64,000 bases of DNA from Aliidongia sp035943795. GTDB taxonomy: Bacteria; Pseudomonadota; Alphaproteobacteria; ATCC43930; CGMCC-115725. Each line of letters opens with the position of its first letter. Positions within the stretch are counted from its first letter, which is position 1. The translations under genes were made by a program, and so were the position numbers. Location: contig NZ_DASZBY010000100.1 in assembly GCF_035943795.1 (NCBI RefSeq), positions 124,001 through 188,000 on the forward strand. Direction: 5' to 3'. The notes below the pieces were generated by a model. The model was not told the DNA's origin and ran no database searches. It saw only the letters and a list, made by a program, of their open reading frames with translations. Below are positions 35,144 through 44,079 of the stretch, piece by piece.

Positions 35144-36331
35144 CTATTCGGCCGCAACCGCCCGTTTGGGGCGGAGCGGCAGCAACAGCAGCAGTGCGAC
35201 GCCGGCCAGGAGGCCGGCCGCGCCGAAGATTTCGGTCGCGGGCAGGCGCGTGACGAGCGGCGCGGTCAGGGTCGGCGCCACGGCCTGGGCCAGCAGCACC
35301 GGAACGGCGAGCCAGCCGAGCAGGGCGGCATAATTGTCCGGGCCGAAGATCGCGAGCGGCAGGGTGCCGCGATTGATGGTCATGATGCCGTTGCTCATCC
35401 CATAGAGCAGGGCGAACAGGCAGGCAGCCGGTGCAGCCCCGACGATGCCGCCGCCCCACAGCAGGACGACGATGCCGACCGGCGCCAAGCCGGCGCCGAG
35501 CGCGGCGCGGCCGATCAAGCCGAAACGTCCGCCCGACGACCATTCCAGCAGCCGTCCCGCGACCTGTCCCGGTCCGATCAGGGCGGAGGCGCCAATCGCT
35601 TCGCCGGCCGTCAGGCCCATGCCGCCCAGCAGGGGCAGGATGGCGACGGCGAGGGCCGACGTTACGAACCAGCGGATCGTGAAGAAGCCGGCCAGGCAGG
35701 CGAGCGCCTGGTGCCGGCTCCGTCCGACCGGCCTCGTGGCGGCGGCCGGTCCGGACGCTCGCGCGACGCCCTGCCGGGGCACCATCAGCAGTATGATCGG
35801 CAGGTTCACGGCCAGCTGAACCGCCGCGTAGACGAGCAGGGTGTCGCGCCATCCGACCGTCTCGACCAGGTACGCGCCGGCAGGCCAACCGACGGTGCTG
35901 GCGAAGCCGCCCATCAACGTGACGCCGGTGATGGCGGGACCGGCGTCGGCGCCGAGCATGCGGCCCAAGGTCGCGAACACGGCGTCGTACAGGCTGAGCG
36001 CCATGCCGATGCCCATGATCGTCCAGCCGCCGTACCACAGCGCCGGGCCGTGCGCCATTGCCAGCAACCCCAGCCCGATCGCCATAGCGAGGTTGCCGAC
36101 GGTCAGCGGCGCCCGGCCGCCATGGGTGCCGATCCATCGGCCGACATGGGGGGCACAGAAACCTGCCGCCAGCAAAGCCCAGGAAAATCCGGCGAGGATC
36201 GCGAGCCGGCTCATGCCGAGGTCCGCCGAGGCCGGCGTCGCCACGACGGCGGGCATGTAGAAGCTGGTGGCCCAGGAGACCAGCTGCGTCGCGCCGAGAG
36301 CGACGGTCAGGCGGCGCGGGTTTCCGCTCAT
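35144..36331 (-). CDS. MFS transporter
   Basis: The protein has 395 residues and twelve predicted membrane segments with a central cytoplasmic loop rich in Arg (GPAAATRPVGRSRHQ). The motif-A-like loop after segment 2 reads GRWIGTHGGRAPL. No substrate-specific motif recognised; resembles oxalate/formate-antiporter-like and YbfB-like carriers. Its start overlaps the stop of the GNAT gene by 4 nt, so it probably exports or imports something related to the acetylated compound. Confidence 0.85.
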   Translation of the reverse strand: MSGNPRRLTVALGATQLVSWATSFYMPAVVATPASADLGMSRLAILAGFSWALLAAGFCAPHVGRWIGTHGGRAPLTVGNLAMAIGLGLLAMAHGPALWYGGWTIMGIGMALSLYDAVFATLGRMLGADAGPAITGVTLMGGFASTVGWPAGAYLVETVGWRDTLLVYAAVQLAVNLPIILLMVPRQGVARASGPAAATRPVGRSRHQALACLAGFFTIRWFVTSALAVAILPLLGGMGLTAGEAIGASALIGPGQVAGRLLEWSSGGRFGLIGRAALGAGLAPVGIVVLLWGGGIVGAAPAACLFALLYGMSNGIMTINRGTLPLAIFGPDNYAALLGWLAVPVLLAQAVAPTLTAPLVTRLPATEIFGAAGLLAGVALLLLLPLRPKRAVAAE

Positions 36332-36888
36332 TCCGCCCGGTCGATCGGCGGGGCCGCATCGCCGGCACCGAGTGTCCGCTGCAGCAGCACGGTATCGAGC
36401 CAGCGGCCATGCTTATAGCCCACCGCCGCCAGCGTGCCGACGTTGCGGAAACCCATCCGCTCATGCAGCCGGATCGACGGCAGGTTGGCGCTGTCGCCGA
36501 CGACGGCGACCATCTGGCGCAGGCCGCGCGCGGTACATTCCTCGATCAACACCGTCAGCAGGCGGCGGCCGAAGCCCAGGCCGATGGCGTCGGGTGCCAG
36601 ATAGACCGAATTCTCGACCGTGTCGCGATAGGCGGCGCGCGGCCGATAGGGACCGGCGTAGGCGTAGCCGCGAACCAGCCCGTCCTGCTCCAGCACCAGA
36701 TGCGGCATGCCGCGCCCCAGCAGATCGGCGCGCCGCTGGGCCATCTCCGCGACGTCGGGGGCCTCGGTCTCGAACGAGGCCGTGCCGGTCAGCACGTGAT
36801 GGCAATAGATCGCGGCGATCGCAGCCATGTCGTCTTCCCGGCTCGGTCGGATCGTGGCGGCGGAAATGGGCAAGGTTCGGTCGGTCAT
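36328..36888 (-). CDS. GNAT acetyltransferase, phosphinothricin/methionine-sulfoximine type
   Basis: The protein has 186 residues. The sequence follows the Pat/Bar/MddA family: IRPSREDDMAAIAAIYCHHVLTGTASFE at the start, GYAYAGPYRPRAAYRDTVENSVYL in the middle, acetyl-CoA site GLGFGRRLLTVLIEE and the end VGYKHGRWLDTVLLQ. These enzymes acetylate phosphinothricin, methionine sulfoximine or similar amino-acid analogues; exact substrate not determinable. Cotranscribed with the MFS gene and divergent from a LysR regulator 104 nt away, which may control both. Confidence 0.9.
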   Translation of the reverse strand: MTDRTLPISAATIRPSREDDMAAIAAIYCHHVLTGTASFETEAPDVAEMAQRRADLLGRGMPHLVLEQDGLVRGYAYAGPYRPRAAYRDTVENSVYLAPDAIGLGFGRRLLTVLIEECTARGLRQMVAVVGDSANLPSIRLHERMGFRNVGTLAAVGYKHGRWLDTVLLQRTLGAGDAAPPIDRAE

Positions 36889-36992
36889 CGAGGCGGGCTC
36901 ATGGGGGTGTTTTGGTTCGCCAAGGCTGCACCCATCTCAAATCCGTGAGAAGAAAAACTTTCCAATGCGGCGCATCAGAATTATTTTTCCTT

Positions 36993-37883
36993 ATGCCCAG
37001 TCCCAGCCTGCGTCAGCTTCGGATCTTCCTGGCCGCGATCGAGACCGGCAGCGTCACTGCCGCGGCCCGATCGCTGAACGTGACGCAGCCGGCGGCCAGC
37101 CAGCAATTGCGTGAATTGGAGCGGATCCTCGGCGCGCGCCTGCTGGTCCGCGCCGGGGGGCGTGTCGCGGCGACCTCGGCTGGGGAGGCGTTGATCGGCC
37201 CGGCCGGCCGGGCTCAGGCGGCGGTCGAAGAGGCGATGACGGCCGTGGCGGCGCACCGCGCCGGCGAGACCGGCCGCATCCGTCTGGGCACAGGGGCGAC
37301 CGCCTGCATCTACCTGCTGCCGGAGGTGCTGGCCGCGATGAAGCGGCGCATGCCGGGCCTCGACGTGATCATCTCGACCGGCAACAGCGAGGACATGCTG
37401 GAGCGGCTCGAGGCCGGCGATCTCGACATCGTGCTGGCCACCCTGTCGCCCGGCGTCGGGCGCTCGCTCAGCGCCACGCGGGTGCTGGTCGATCCGCTGG
37501 TAGCCTTGCTGCCGACCGCGATGGCACCGGCGGCCGCGATCCTGTCGCCAGCCGATCTCGCGGCACTGCCGCTCATCCTCTACGAACCGGGCGGCAAGAC
37601 GCGCAGCGTCATCGACGGCTGGTTCCGCCAGGGCGACATCCGGCCCCGCCCGATCATGGCGCTGGGCAGCATCGAGGCGATCAAGATGCTGGTCGGCAGC
37701 GGGCTCGGCGCCTCGGTCATGCCGCAACTGGCCCTGCCGGATCCCGTGCCGGGCACGGTCGTCCGTCCGCTGGCGCCGGCCGTCTCGCGTGACCTCGGCT
37801 ATGTCATGCGCAGCGCGAAGATGCTGGACCGCGGGCTGCGCCTGTTCATCGAGGAACTGGAGAGGGCGGCGGCGCGACGCTGA
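36993..37883 (+). CDS. LysR-family transcriptional regulator
   Basis: The protein has 296 residues. The N-terminal winged helix (LRQLRIFLAAIETGSVTAAA, LNVTQPAASQQLRELERILG) is canonical, and the effector domain starts near residue 90 (GETGRIRLGTGATACIYLLP). IKMLVGSGLGASVMPQ is the usual co-inducer-site segment. The ATG at 36993 is taken from family alignment; the Shine-Dalgarno is poor. It is divergent from the GNAT-MFS operon, the classical LysR arrangement, and converges on the ModE-like gene with 9 nt between stops. Confidence 0.9.
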   Translation: MPSPSLRQLRIFLAAIETGSVTAAARSLNVTQPAASQQLRELERILGARLLVRAGGRVAATSAGEALIGPAGRAQAAVEEAMTAVAAHRAGETGRIRLGTGATACIYLLPEVLAAMKRRMPGLDVIISTGNSEDMLERLEAGDLDIVLATLSPGVGRSLSATRVLVDPLVALLPTAMAPAAAILSPADLAALPLILYEPGGKTRSVIDGWFRQGDIRPRPIMALGSIEAIKMLVGSGLGASVMPQLALPDPVPGTVVRPLAPAVSRDLGYVMRSAKMLDRGLRLFIEELERAAARR

Positions 37884-37892
37884 CGTGGGCGG

Positions 37893-38234
37893 TCAGCTCC
37901 GCTTCAGCGCCGCTTCCAGCTCGGTCAGGTGCGGGGCGATCGCGGCCTTGGCCAGGCGCTCCATATCGCGATAGCGCGCGATGACGTCGGCGCCGAACGG
38001 GGTGATCTCGGCCCCGCCGCCGGCCTTGCCGCCCAGCTTGGTCGCCACGACCGGTTCGCGGAACATGCCGTTCAGGGCGGCGACCAGCAGCCAGGCCCGG
38101 CGATAGGACATGTCCATGGCGCGCCCCGCCGCCGCGATCGAACCGGTCTCGGCCAGCAGTTCGAGCAGCCGGATCTTGCCCGGCCCGATCGCGTCCTCGG
38201 GCCCGAAATCGATGCGCAGGGTCAGGCGGGTCAC
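37893..38234 (-). CDS. ModE N-terminal-domain (LysR-type HTH) regulator
   Basis: The protein has 113 residues and matches only the DNA-binding half of ModE: GPGKIRLLELLAETGSIAAAGRAMDMSYRRAWLLVAALN, MFREPVVATKLGGKAGGGAEIT and a C-terminal helix. The molybdate-binding TOBE domains are absent, as in many stand-alone ModE-like proteins, so molybdate sensing by itself is not supported. GTG at 38234 is preferred, 4 nt after the stop of the serine hydrolase and matching the family start; an ATG at 38264 would lie inside the hydrolase gene. No mod genes are nearby. Confidence 0.85.
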   Translation of the reverse strand: MTRLTLRIDFGPEDAIGPGKIRLLELLAETGSIAAAGRAMDMSYRRAWLLVAALNGMFREPVVATKLGGKAGGGAEITPFGADVIARYRDMERLAKAAIAPHLTELEAALKRS

Positions 38235-38238
38235 CAGC

Positions 38239-39417
38239 TCACGCCACGATCGCCTGGTAGACAAGGTTGCGGAACAGCCGCCAATAGTCGGTGAACTCGT
38301 TCGGCTGCTGGATCATCATGACGGCGATCAGCTGCTCTTTCGGGTCGACCCAGAACTGGGTGCCCGCATAGCCGCCCCAGGAATAGTCGCCGGCGCTGCC
38401 CGGCATGTCGCTCTCGCCGTCGGCCAGCCGGATCGAGAAGCCCAGGCCGAAGCCGTGGCCGGCGCCCAGCAGATGGCGGCCGGTGCTGTTGTCGCGCCGC
38501 TTCGTGCCCAGATGGTCCGTGGTCATGTAGGCGACGGTCTTCGCGCCCAGGATGCGCACTCCGTCCAACGCGCCGCCGTTCAGCAGCATGGTGCAAAAGC
38601 GCAGATAGTCGGCCGTGGTGCCGACCATGCCGCCGCCGCCCGACAGCATCAACGGCGGCTCGGTCACCTTGCGCAACGGCGGGATCTTGCCGGCCGCGTC
38701 GGCGACCGGTTCGGCCAGGCGATGGATCTGGGCGGGCGGCACCCAGAAGCCACTGTCGACCATGCCGAGCGGCCCGGTGACCTCGGCCGCGATGAAGGCG
38801 TCGAGCGGCTGGCCCGCGACGATTTCGATCACCCGGCCCAGCACGTCGGTCGAATAGCCATATTCGAACACCTCGCCCGGCTGATGGGCCAGCGGCAGGC
38901 GGCCGAGGCGGTCGACCTTGTCGGTCAGCGACTCGCGCGCGGTCGAGATCTCGGCCTCGCGATACAGCCGCTTCACCGGCGTGGTCTCGAACAGCATGTC
39001 GTAGACCAGGCCGGAGGTGTGTCGCAGCAGGTCCTGGATCGTCGCGGGCCGGCGCGCGCGTTCCAGGACCAGCGGGCCGCCGCCCTCGGGCACGACCGCG
39101 ACCTGCTGGTTGGCGAAGCTCGGCAGGTATTTCGAGATCGCATCGCCCAGCAGCAGCTGCCCGCGCTCGACCAGAATCATGGCGGCGACGCTGGTCAGCG
39201 GCTTGGTCATCGAATAGATGCGGAAGATCGCGTCCTTGGCCATGGCGTCGCCCGCCGCCTTGTCGCGATAGCCGGTCGCCTCGAAATAGGCGGTCTCGCC
39301 CCGGCGCATCACGGCCGCGACCGCGCCGCCGATCCGCCCCGCCGCGACACCAGCCTCGAAACCGGCGGTGATGCGCTGCAGCCGCTCTGTGGAAAAGCCC
39401 AGGGTTTCTGTCGTCAT
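38239..39417 (-). CDS. Serine hydrolase, beta-lactamase/esterase EstB family
   Basis: The protein has 392 residues. The class C-like catalytic SxxK is Ser69-Met-Thr-Lys72 (IYSMTKPLTS). The second motif is the YGYSTDV tyrosine, and a HGFGLGF segment takes the place of the KTG motif, as in EstB-type esterases and 6-aminohexanoate hydrolases. No signal peptide, so cytoplasmic; ester or amide hydrolysis rather than antibiotic resistance is likely. GAGGAG lies 5 nt before the ATG. It follows ligA by 19 nt and is followed directly by the ModE-like gene. Confidence 0.88.
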   Translation of the reverse strand: MTTETLGFSTERLQRITAGFEAGVAAGRIGGAVAAVMRRGETAYFEATGYRDKAAGDAMAKDAIFRIYSMTKPLTSVAAMILVERGQLLLGDAISKYLPSFANQQVAVVPEGGGPLVLERARRPATIQDLLRHTSGLVYDMLFETTPVKRLYREAEISTARESLTDKVDRLGRLPLAHQPGEVFEYGYSTDVLGRVIEIVAGQPLDAFIAAEVTGPLGMVDSGFWVPPAQIHRLAEPVADAAGKIPPLRKVTEPPLMLSGGGGMVGTTADYLRFCTMLLNGGALDGVRILGAKTVAYMTTDHLGTKRRDNSTGRHLLGAGHGFGLGFSIRLADGESDMPGSAGDYSWGGYAGTQFWVDPKEQLIAVMMIQQPNEFTDYWRLFRNLVYQAIVA

Positions 39418-39436
39418 GCTGTCTCCTCGCGGCGCT

Positions 39437-41536
39437 TCATCCCGCGACCAGGGCGATGAACTCGTCCTCGCTGATGGTCTTGACGCCCAGCGCCTCGGCC
39501 TTGGCCGCCTTCGACCCGGCGTCGGCGCCGACCACCAGATAGTCGGTCTTGGCCGAAACGGATCCCGTCACCTTGGCGCCGGCGCCCTCGGCACGCGCCT
39601 TCGCTTCGCCCCGGCTCAATTGCACGAGCGTGCCGGTGAAGACCACGACCTTGCCGTCGAGCGCGCCACCCTCGCGCCCGGCCGGCGGCATGAAATCCTC
39701 GACCGTCAGCAGGCTTTCGAGATCGGCGAGGGCGTCGAGATTATTCTTCTCGGCGAAGAAGTCGGTCATGTCCTTGGCCGTGTCGGCGCCGATGCCGTCG
39801 ATGTTCAGCAGTTCCTGGTACGCATCGCTTTCCGGATCGCCCGCCGCCGTCATCGCCTCCTGCCAATGGGCCAGCGTCCGGTAGTGCTTGGCCATCAGCC
39901 GCGCCGTCGTTTGCCCGGTCTGGCGGATGCCCAGCGACAGGATGAAGCGGTCGAGCGGAACGGTGCGGCGGTCCTCGATCGACTTCAGCAGCTTGGAGAT
40001 CGACAGCTCCTTCCACCCCTCGCGCCCCTCGATGTCGCCGCGCTTCAGGCGAAAGATGTCGGCCGGAGTCTTGATCAGTCCGGCCTCGTGGAACTCGGTC
40101 ACGGTCTTGGTGCCCAGCCCCTCAATGTCGAAGGCGTCGCGCGCCACGAAATGCCTGAGCCGCTCGACCGCCTGGGCCTCGCACACCAGCCCGCCGGTGC
40201 AGAAGCGCTTGGCCTCGCCCGGTTCGCGCACGGCGGCGCTGTGGCAGATCGGGCATTCCTGCGGCGGTTCCCATTTCGGCGGGTCGCCCGCGCGCGACTC
40301 TGGGACGACCGAGACGATCTGCGGAATGACGTCGCCGGCGCGCTGCACCACGACCATGTCGCCGACCCGGATGTCCTTCTCGGCGATGTAATCCTCGTTG
40401 TGCAGCGTGGCACGGCCGACCATCACGCCGCCGACATTGATCGGCGTCAGCTCCGCGACGGGGGTCAGGGCGCCGGTCCGGCCGACCTGGAGCGTGATCG
40501 CATTCAGCCGGGTCCGCGCCTGCTCCGGCGGAAACTTGTGGGCGATCGCCCAGCGCGGCGCCCGCGAGACGAAGCCCAGCCGATGCTGCAGGTCCAGCCG
40601 ATTGATCTTGTAGACGATGCCGTCGATCGAGAAGCCGAGCGTCGCCCGCCGATCGCCGATCTCGTCGTAGAACCCGATCATCTCGTCGACCGAACGGCAG
40701 ATCCGGCTCGGTTCGTTGAGCGTGAAGCCGAAGCCCTGCAATGCCGCACGGGCCTCGGCCTGGGTCTTGCCCAGCGGTTGGCTGACCTCGCCCCAGGCAT
40801 AGCCAAAGAAACGCAGCGGCCGCGCCTTGGTGATCGCGGCATCGAGCTGGCGCAGGCTGCCGGCGGCGGCATTGCGCGGATTGGCGAACAGCTTGCCGCC
40901 CGCCGCCTGCTGGCGTTCGTTCAGCGCCAGGAAATCCGCGTCGGTCATATAGACCTCGCCGCGTACCTCCAGCACGTCGGGCGCGCCCGCGGGCAGGCGC
41001 TTGGGCACGTCGCCGATGGTCCGGACGTTGACGGTCACGTCCTCGCCCTCCTGCCCGTCGCCGCGCGTCGCCGCCTGGACCAGCACGCCGCCCTCGTAGC
41101 GCAGCGAGCAGCTGAGCCCGTCGATCTTCAACTCGGCGATCACCTCGACCGCCTGCTCCGGATCGGCGCGCAGCTCGGCCAGGAAATTGCGCACGCTGTC
41201 GAGGAAGCCCAGCACGTCCTCGCGGCTGAACGCATTGCCGAGCGACAGCATGGGGATGGCATGGCGAACCTTGCGAAATCCGGACGAGGGTGCGGCGCCG
41301 ACGCGCGCGGTCGGGCTGTCCTCGCGGATCAGCTCCGGGAACCGGGCCTCGATCGCCTGCAGCCGCCGATAGAGCGCGTCATATTCCGCATCGGAGATTT
41401 CGGGCGCGTCCTCGGCATGGTAGCGCCGGCCGTGGTACTCGATCGCCGCACCCAGGTCGGCCGCGGCTTCGGCCGCTTCCTCCAGGGTCAGTGCCGCACT
41501 ATCGGTCGACTGGTGGCGAAGGCTGGGCGCGGTCAT
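39437..41536 (-). CDS. ligA: NAD-dependent DNA ligase
   Basis: The protein has 699 residues. The adenylated lysine is Lys137 in ELKIDGLS. The NAD-binding domain Ia (YHGRRYHAEDAPEISDAEYD), OB-fold, a four-Cys zinc site (CPICHS and FCTGGLVCEAQ), helix-hairpin-helix repeats (DIEGLGTKTV, LNIDGIGADTA) and a C-terminal BRCT domain (FTGTLVQLSRGEAK) follow in the usual order. It seals nicks in replication and repair. ATG at 41536 is preceded by GGAG at 5 nt; the frame is open 57 codons further without conservation. In alphaproteobacteria ligA commonly follows recN; here six genes intervene. Confidence 0.96.
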   Translation of the reverse strand: MTAPSLRHQSTDSAALTLEEAAEAAADLGAAIEYHGRRYHAEDAPEISDAEYDALYRRLQAIEARFPELIREDSPTARVGAAPSSGFRKVRHAIPMLSLGNAFSREDVLGFLDSVRNFLAELRADPEQAVEVIAELKIDGLSCSLRYEGGVLVQAATRGDGQEGEDVTVNVRTIGDVPKRLPAGAPDVLEVRGEVYMTDADFLALNERQQAAGGKLFANPRNAAAGSLRQLDAAITKARPLRFFGYAWGEVSQPLGKTQAEARAALQGFGFTLNEPSRICRSVDEMIGFYDEIGDRRATLGFSIDGIVYKINRLDLQHRLGFVSRAPRWAIAHKFPPEQARTRLNAITLQVGRTGALTPVAELTPINVGGVMVGRATLHNEDYIAEKDIRVGDMVVVQRAGDVIPQIVSVVPESRAGDPPKWEPPQECPICHSAAVREPGEAKRFCTGGLVCEAQAVERLRHFVARDAFDIEGLGTKTVTEFHEAGLIKTPADIFRLKRGDIEGREGWKELSISKLLKSIEDRRTVPLDRFILSLGIRQTGQTTARLMAKHYRTLAHWQEAMTAAGDPESDAYQELLNIDGIGADTAKDMTDFFAEKNNLDALADLESLLTVEDFMPPAGREGGALDGKVVVFTGTLVQLSRGEAKARAEGAGAKVTGSVSAKTDYLVVGADAGSKAAKAEALGVKTISEDEFIALVAG

Positions 41537-41685
41537 CGTTTCTCCAGGGCGGGCAGCTGCTGTTCTTCCTCTAGCGCGAAGTGATCGGTCGGAGAAGAGG
41601 CATGGCTTATCTTCTCGATCGTCTTTCGTGTAGGCCTGCTGATATTTTCCGACTGAATCTCGCCGATATCGGAACGAACCCCGCC

Positions 41686-42594
41686 ATGCAGTTCTATGAA
41701 GCAGCACATTCTCCGCCGGAGCGGCTCTCGTTCGGGATGCTGCTGCTCTACGGGCTGGCGGCGGTCGCGCTGATTTCGCTGTGTGGCGGGGCGGTGGTCG
41801 TCGGCAACCGGATGCTGTTCGGCCCGGCGCCCGAACTCGTGGCGGGCCAGGTTTGGCCGCTCCGGATCTGGCTTGCCTATCTGGCCTTGGCCGGCGCGAT
41901 CGCCGTCGCCTACGGCCTGCAAGTTCGTTTCGTCGAGCGGCGACCGTGCTCGGAGCTGGCGCTTCGGCCTGCCGTGGCCGAAACGGGCGTCGGCGCCGCG
42001 CTCGGCATCATTTTCGCGGCCCTGGTCGTCCTGCTGCTCGCCGTCACCGGGTGTTATCGCATCGTCGGCTGGCATAGTCCGTTCGATCTCGCCGCACCGG
42101 CCTTGATGGCGATCGGTGCTGGCGTCATGGAGGAAATCATCGCCCGGGGCTTCGTGCTGGGCCTGATCGAGCGGTGGGCCGGCAGCGGGGTGGCACTCGT
42201 GTCGTCCGCCATCCTGTTCGGAGCGGCGCATATCGAGAATACCGGAGCCGGGGCTTGGCCGGTGATCGCCTTGTCGCTGGGCGCGGGCGTCACCCTCGGC
42301 GCCGCCTATCTCGCGACCCGGCGGCTGTGGTTGCCGATCGGCCTGCATTTCGGCTGGAACTTCGCCCAGAGCGCGCTGTTTGGCCTGCTCGATTCCGGCG
42401 CGTCTTTTCCCAGCCTGATCGATGCCCGGATCGCGGGTCCCGGCTGGTTGACCGGCGGCGCCTTCGGGCCCGAAGCCTCGGTACCGGGCCTTGCCGTATG
42501 GGTTCTGTTCGGCGTGGTCTTGTTGTTCCGCGCGGTCCGACGAAACCGGATCGTGCCCTGGCGTTCTTCCCGATCCCTGGAGGTCCCATGCTGA
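41686..42594 (+). CDS. CPBP-family intramembrane glutamic protease
   Basis: The protein has 302 residues with about eight membrane segments. The Abi/CPBP signature is complete: Glu149-Glu150xxxArg154 (MEEIIARG), FGAAH with His182, and HFGWN with His221 and Asn225. Homologues include Rce1-type CAAX proteases and bacteriocin self-immunity proteins; no bacteriocin genes are visible here. ATG at 41686 is preferred over one at 41581 because the upstream residues are non-conserved. Its end overlaps the next gene by 7 nt. Divergent from ligA. Confidence 0.85.
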   Translation: MQFYEAAHSPPERLSFGMLLLYGLAAVALISLCGGAVVVGNRMLFGPAPELVAGQVWPLRIWLAYLALAGAIAVAYGLQVRFVERRPCSELALRPAVAETGVGAALGIIFAALVVLLLAVTGCYRIVGWHSPFDLAAPALMAIGAGVMEEIIARGFVLGLIERWAGSGVALVSSAILFGAAHIENTGAGAWPVIALSLGAGVTLGAAYLATRRLWLPIGLHFGWNFAQSALFGLLDSGASFPSLIDARIAGPGWLTGGAFGPEASVPGLAVWVLFGVVLLFRAVRRNRIVPWRSSRSLEVPC

Positions 42595-43028
42595 CGCTCG
42601 CCGCCGCTACCCAGATCATCGACGTCTCTCTCGCCGAAGGGCGCACCCGCGGACTGCAGCCGCTCACGGTCGCCGTGCTCGATGCCGGCGGGCACCTCGT
42701 TGCCTTGAAGCGCGAGGATGGGTCCAGCCTGCTCCGGCCGCAGATCGCGACGGGCAAGGCCTGGGGCACGCTTGGCATGGGTTTCGGCGGCCGGGAGCTG
42801 GCCCGGCGCGCTGCGGCCAATCCGGCCTTCTTCGCGACCTTGACCGAGCTGGCCGGCGGCAACATGGTGCCGGTCCAGGGCGGCGTATTGATCCGCGACC
42901 AGGCCGGCCGGCTGCTGGGCGCGGTCGGCATCAGCGGCGACCGGTCCGATCTGGACGAGGCCTGCGCGCTCGCCGGCATTGCGGCCGCCGGGCTGGTCGC
43001 CGACCCGGGCGGCGAGCCGCCGAGTTAG
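42588..43028 (+). CDS. GlcG/HbpS-family (heme-degrading/DUF336) protein
   Basis: The protein has 146 residues. Family features are LTLAAATQIIDVSLAEGR, TVAVLDAGGHLVALKREDGS, GKAWGTLGMGFGG and VPVQGGVLIRDQAGRLLGAVGISG. Members bind heme or small ligands (HbpS) or accompany glycolate oxidation (GlcG); no glc genes are adjacent, so the ligand is unknown. GGAGG precedes the ATG by 5 nt. It overlaps the CPBP gene at its start and the convergent retropepsin gene by 4 nt at its end. Confidence 0.85.
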   Translation: MLTLAAATQIIDVSLAEGRTRGLQPLTVAVLDAGGHLVALKREDGSSLLRPQIATGKAWGTLGMGFGGRELARRAAANPAFFATLTELAGGNMVPVQGGVLIRDQAGRLLGAVGISGDRSDLDEACALAGIAAAGLVADPGGEPPS

Positions 43029-43993
43029 GAACCGTCAGCGGTCAGGTAGGCGAGGTTCTTGCCGTAGCCCAGATAGATGTGCAGCCGCTCCAGATGGTGC
43101 AGGCCAAGGATCAGGTCCGGATGCAACGACTTTTCCCAGTCGGGGTGGTCGCCGACCATTCTGGTCGTTCGATAGAAGTCGGCGAGCCGGTCGTCGGTCA
43201 GTACCATTTCGGTATTCCGGATCTCGATGTTGCCGAGGGCCAATGCCCCGAAGCGATGACGGTAGAAGGGCAGCTTTTCGCCGGTGCCGCTTCGCATCGT
43301 GCCGTCGGTCGCCAGCTTCGCCGCCACGGGATCGATCCCGAAGAGCAGCCTGGCCCGCGTCAGCGACAGGATCGACTCGCTCGAGCCGGTGTCGATCATC
43401 GCCAGCAGGAGTTGGCCGTCGAGCGTGACCTCGACGAACGTGTGCAGCGAAGCGTCGACCCGAAGTGGCAGTTTCGTGGCGTGGCGCGACCAATAGGCGG
43501 CCGAGCCGTCGCAGGTGTTTTTCAGGAACAAGTTCATCTTGTTGCGACCGAAGTCGAATTCGACGTCGTACGCCGTCAGGAAATTGGCGCCGAAGGTACC
43601 GTCCGCTCCGCCGTCCCGCGCGGGGTCGCGATGGATCAGGAACTCGACATCGCGGGCGGTCATCTCGCCAAGTTTCAACTCGTGCACGCTCGCGGCCTGA
43701 TCGAAGCTGACGCCGGCGATATCGATCACGGCGCCCTTGTCCAGCGTTCGTCGGGAGGCACCCAGATCGTCGACCAGTTTCGCGCGCAATATCCCGATCG
43801 GCGCGCCCGTATCGACCGACAGGCGACTGGCCCGGCCGTCGAGTCCGACCGGTATGATCAGTCGTCCCTCGGCTCTTTCGGTATCGATCGACGCCAATTG
43901 CTTCAGGGTGCACGGTTCGGCCAGGGCTGGCGCCGTCCAGATCGGAACGCTCGACAGGATCGCCAGGACGAGCGGGTGGAAGCGGTGAACCAA
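43025..43993 (-). CDS. Secreted protein with two retropepsin-like aspartic protease lobes
   Basis: The protein has 322 residues with a signal peptide ending near ALA (residue 25). There are two Asp-Thr-Gly motifs: Asp61 (LSVDTGAPIG) and Asp201 (AMIDTGSSES). Each is followed at the expected distance by a hydrophobic-Gly psi-loop (DGTFGANFL near 131; LILGLHHL near the C-terminus). One chain therefore encodes both halves of a pepsin-like active site, whereas most bacterial retropepsin-like proteins carry one and dimerise. Predicted periplasmic or secreted. Catalysis is not proven by sequence. The gene converges on the GlcG/HbpS gene and is separated from recN by 86 nt. Confidence 0.8.
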   Translation of the reverse strand: MVHRFHPLVLAILSSVPIWTAPALAEPCTLKQLASIDTERAEGRLIIPVGLDGRASRLSVDTGAPIGILRAKLVDDLGASRRTLDKGAVIDIAGVSFDQAASVHELKLGEMTARDVEFLIHRDPARDGGADGTFGANFLTAYDVEFDFGRNKMNLFLKNTCDGSAAYWSRHATKLPLRVDASLHTFVEVTLDGQLLLAMIDTGSSESILSLTRARLLFGIDPVAAKLATDGTMRSGTGEKLPFYRHRFGALALGNIEIRNTEMVLTDDRLADFYRTTRMVGDHPDWEKSLHPDLILGLHHLERLHIYLGYGKNLAYLTADGS

Positions 43994-44079
43994 GGTGCCT
44001 CACGATACCGGTTGCGCACAGAAAGCTAAGATTGCGGGCGCCGCATCGACACCAGGAAAGATCGTGCGGACGAAACTCT

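Noticed and set aside
38235..38264. Longer ModE-like protein starting at the ATG at 38264
   Set aside because: It would run inside the 3' end of the serine hydrolase gene and add residues absent from the family; GTG at 38234 fits better.
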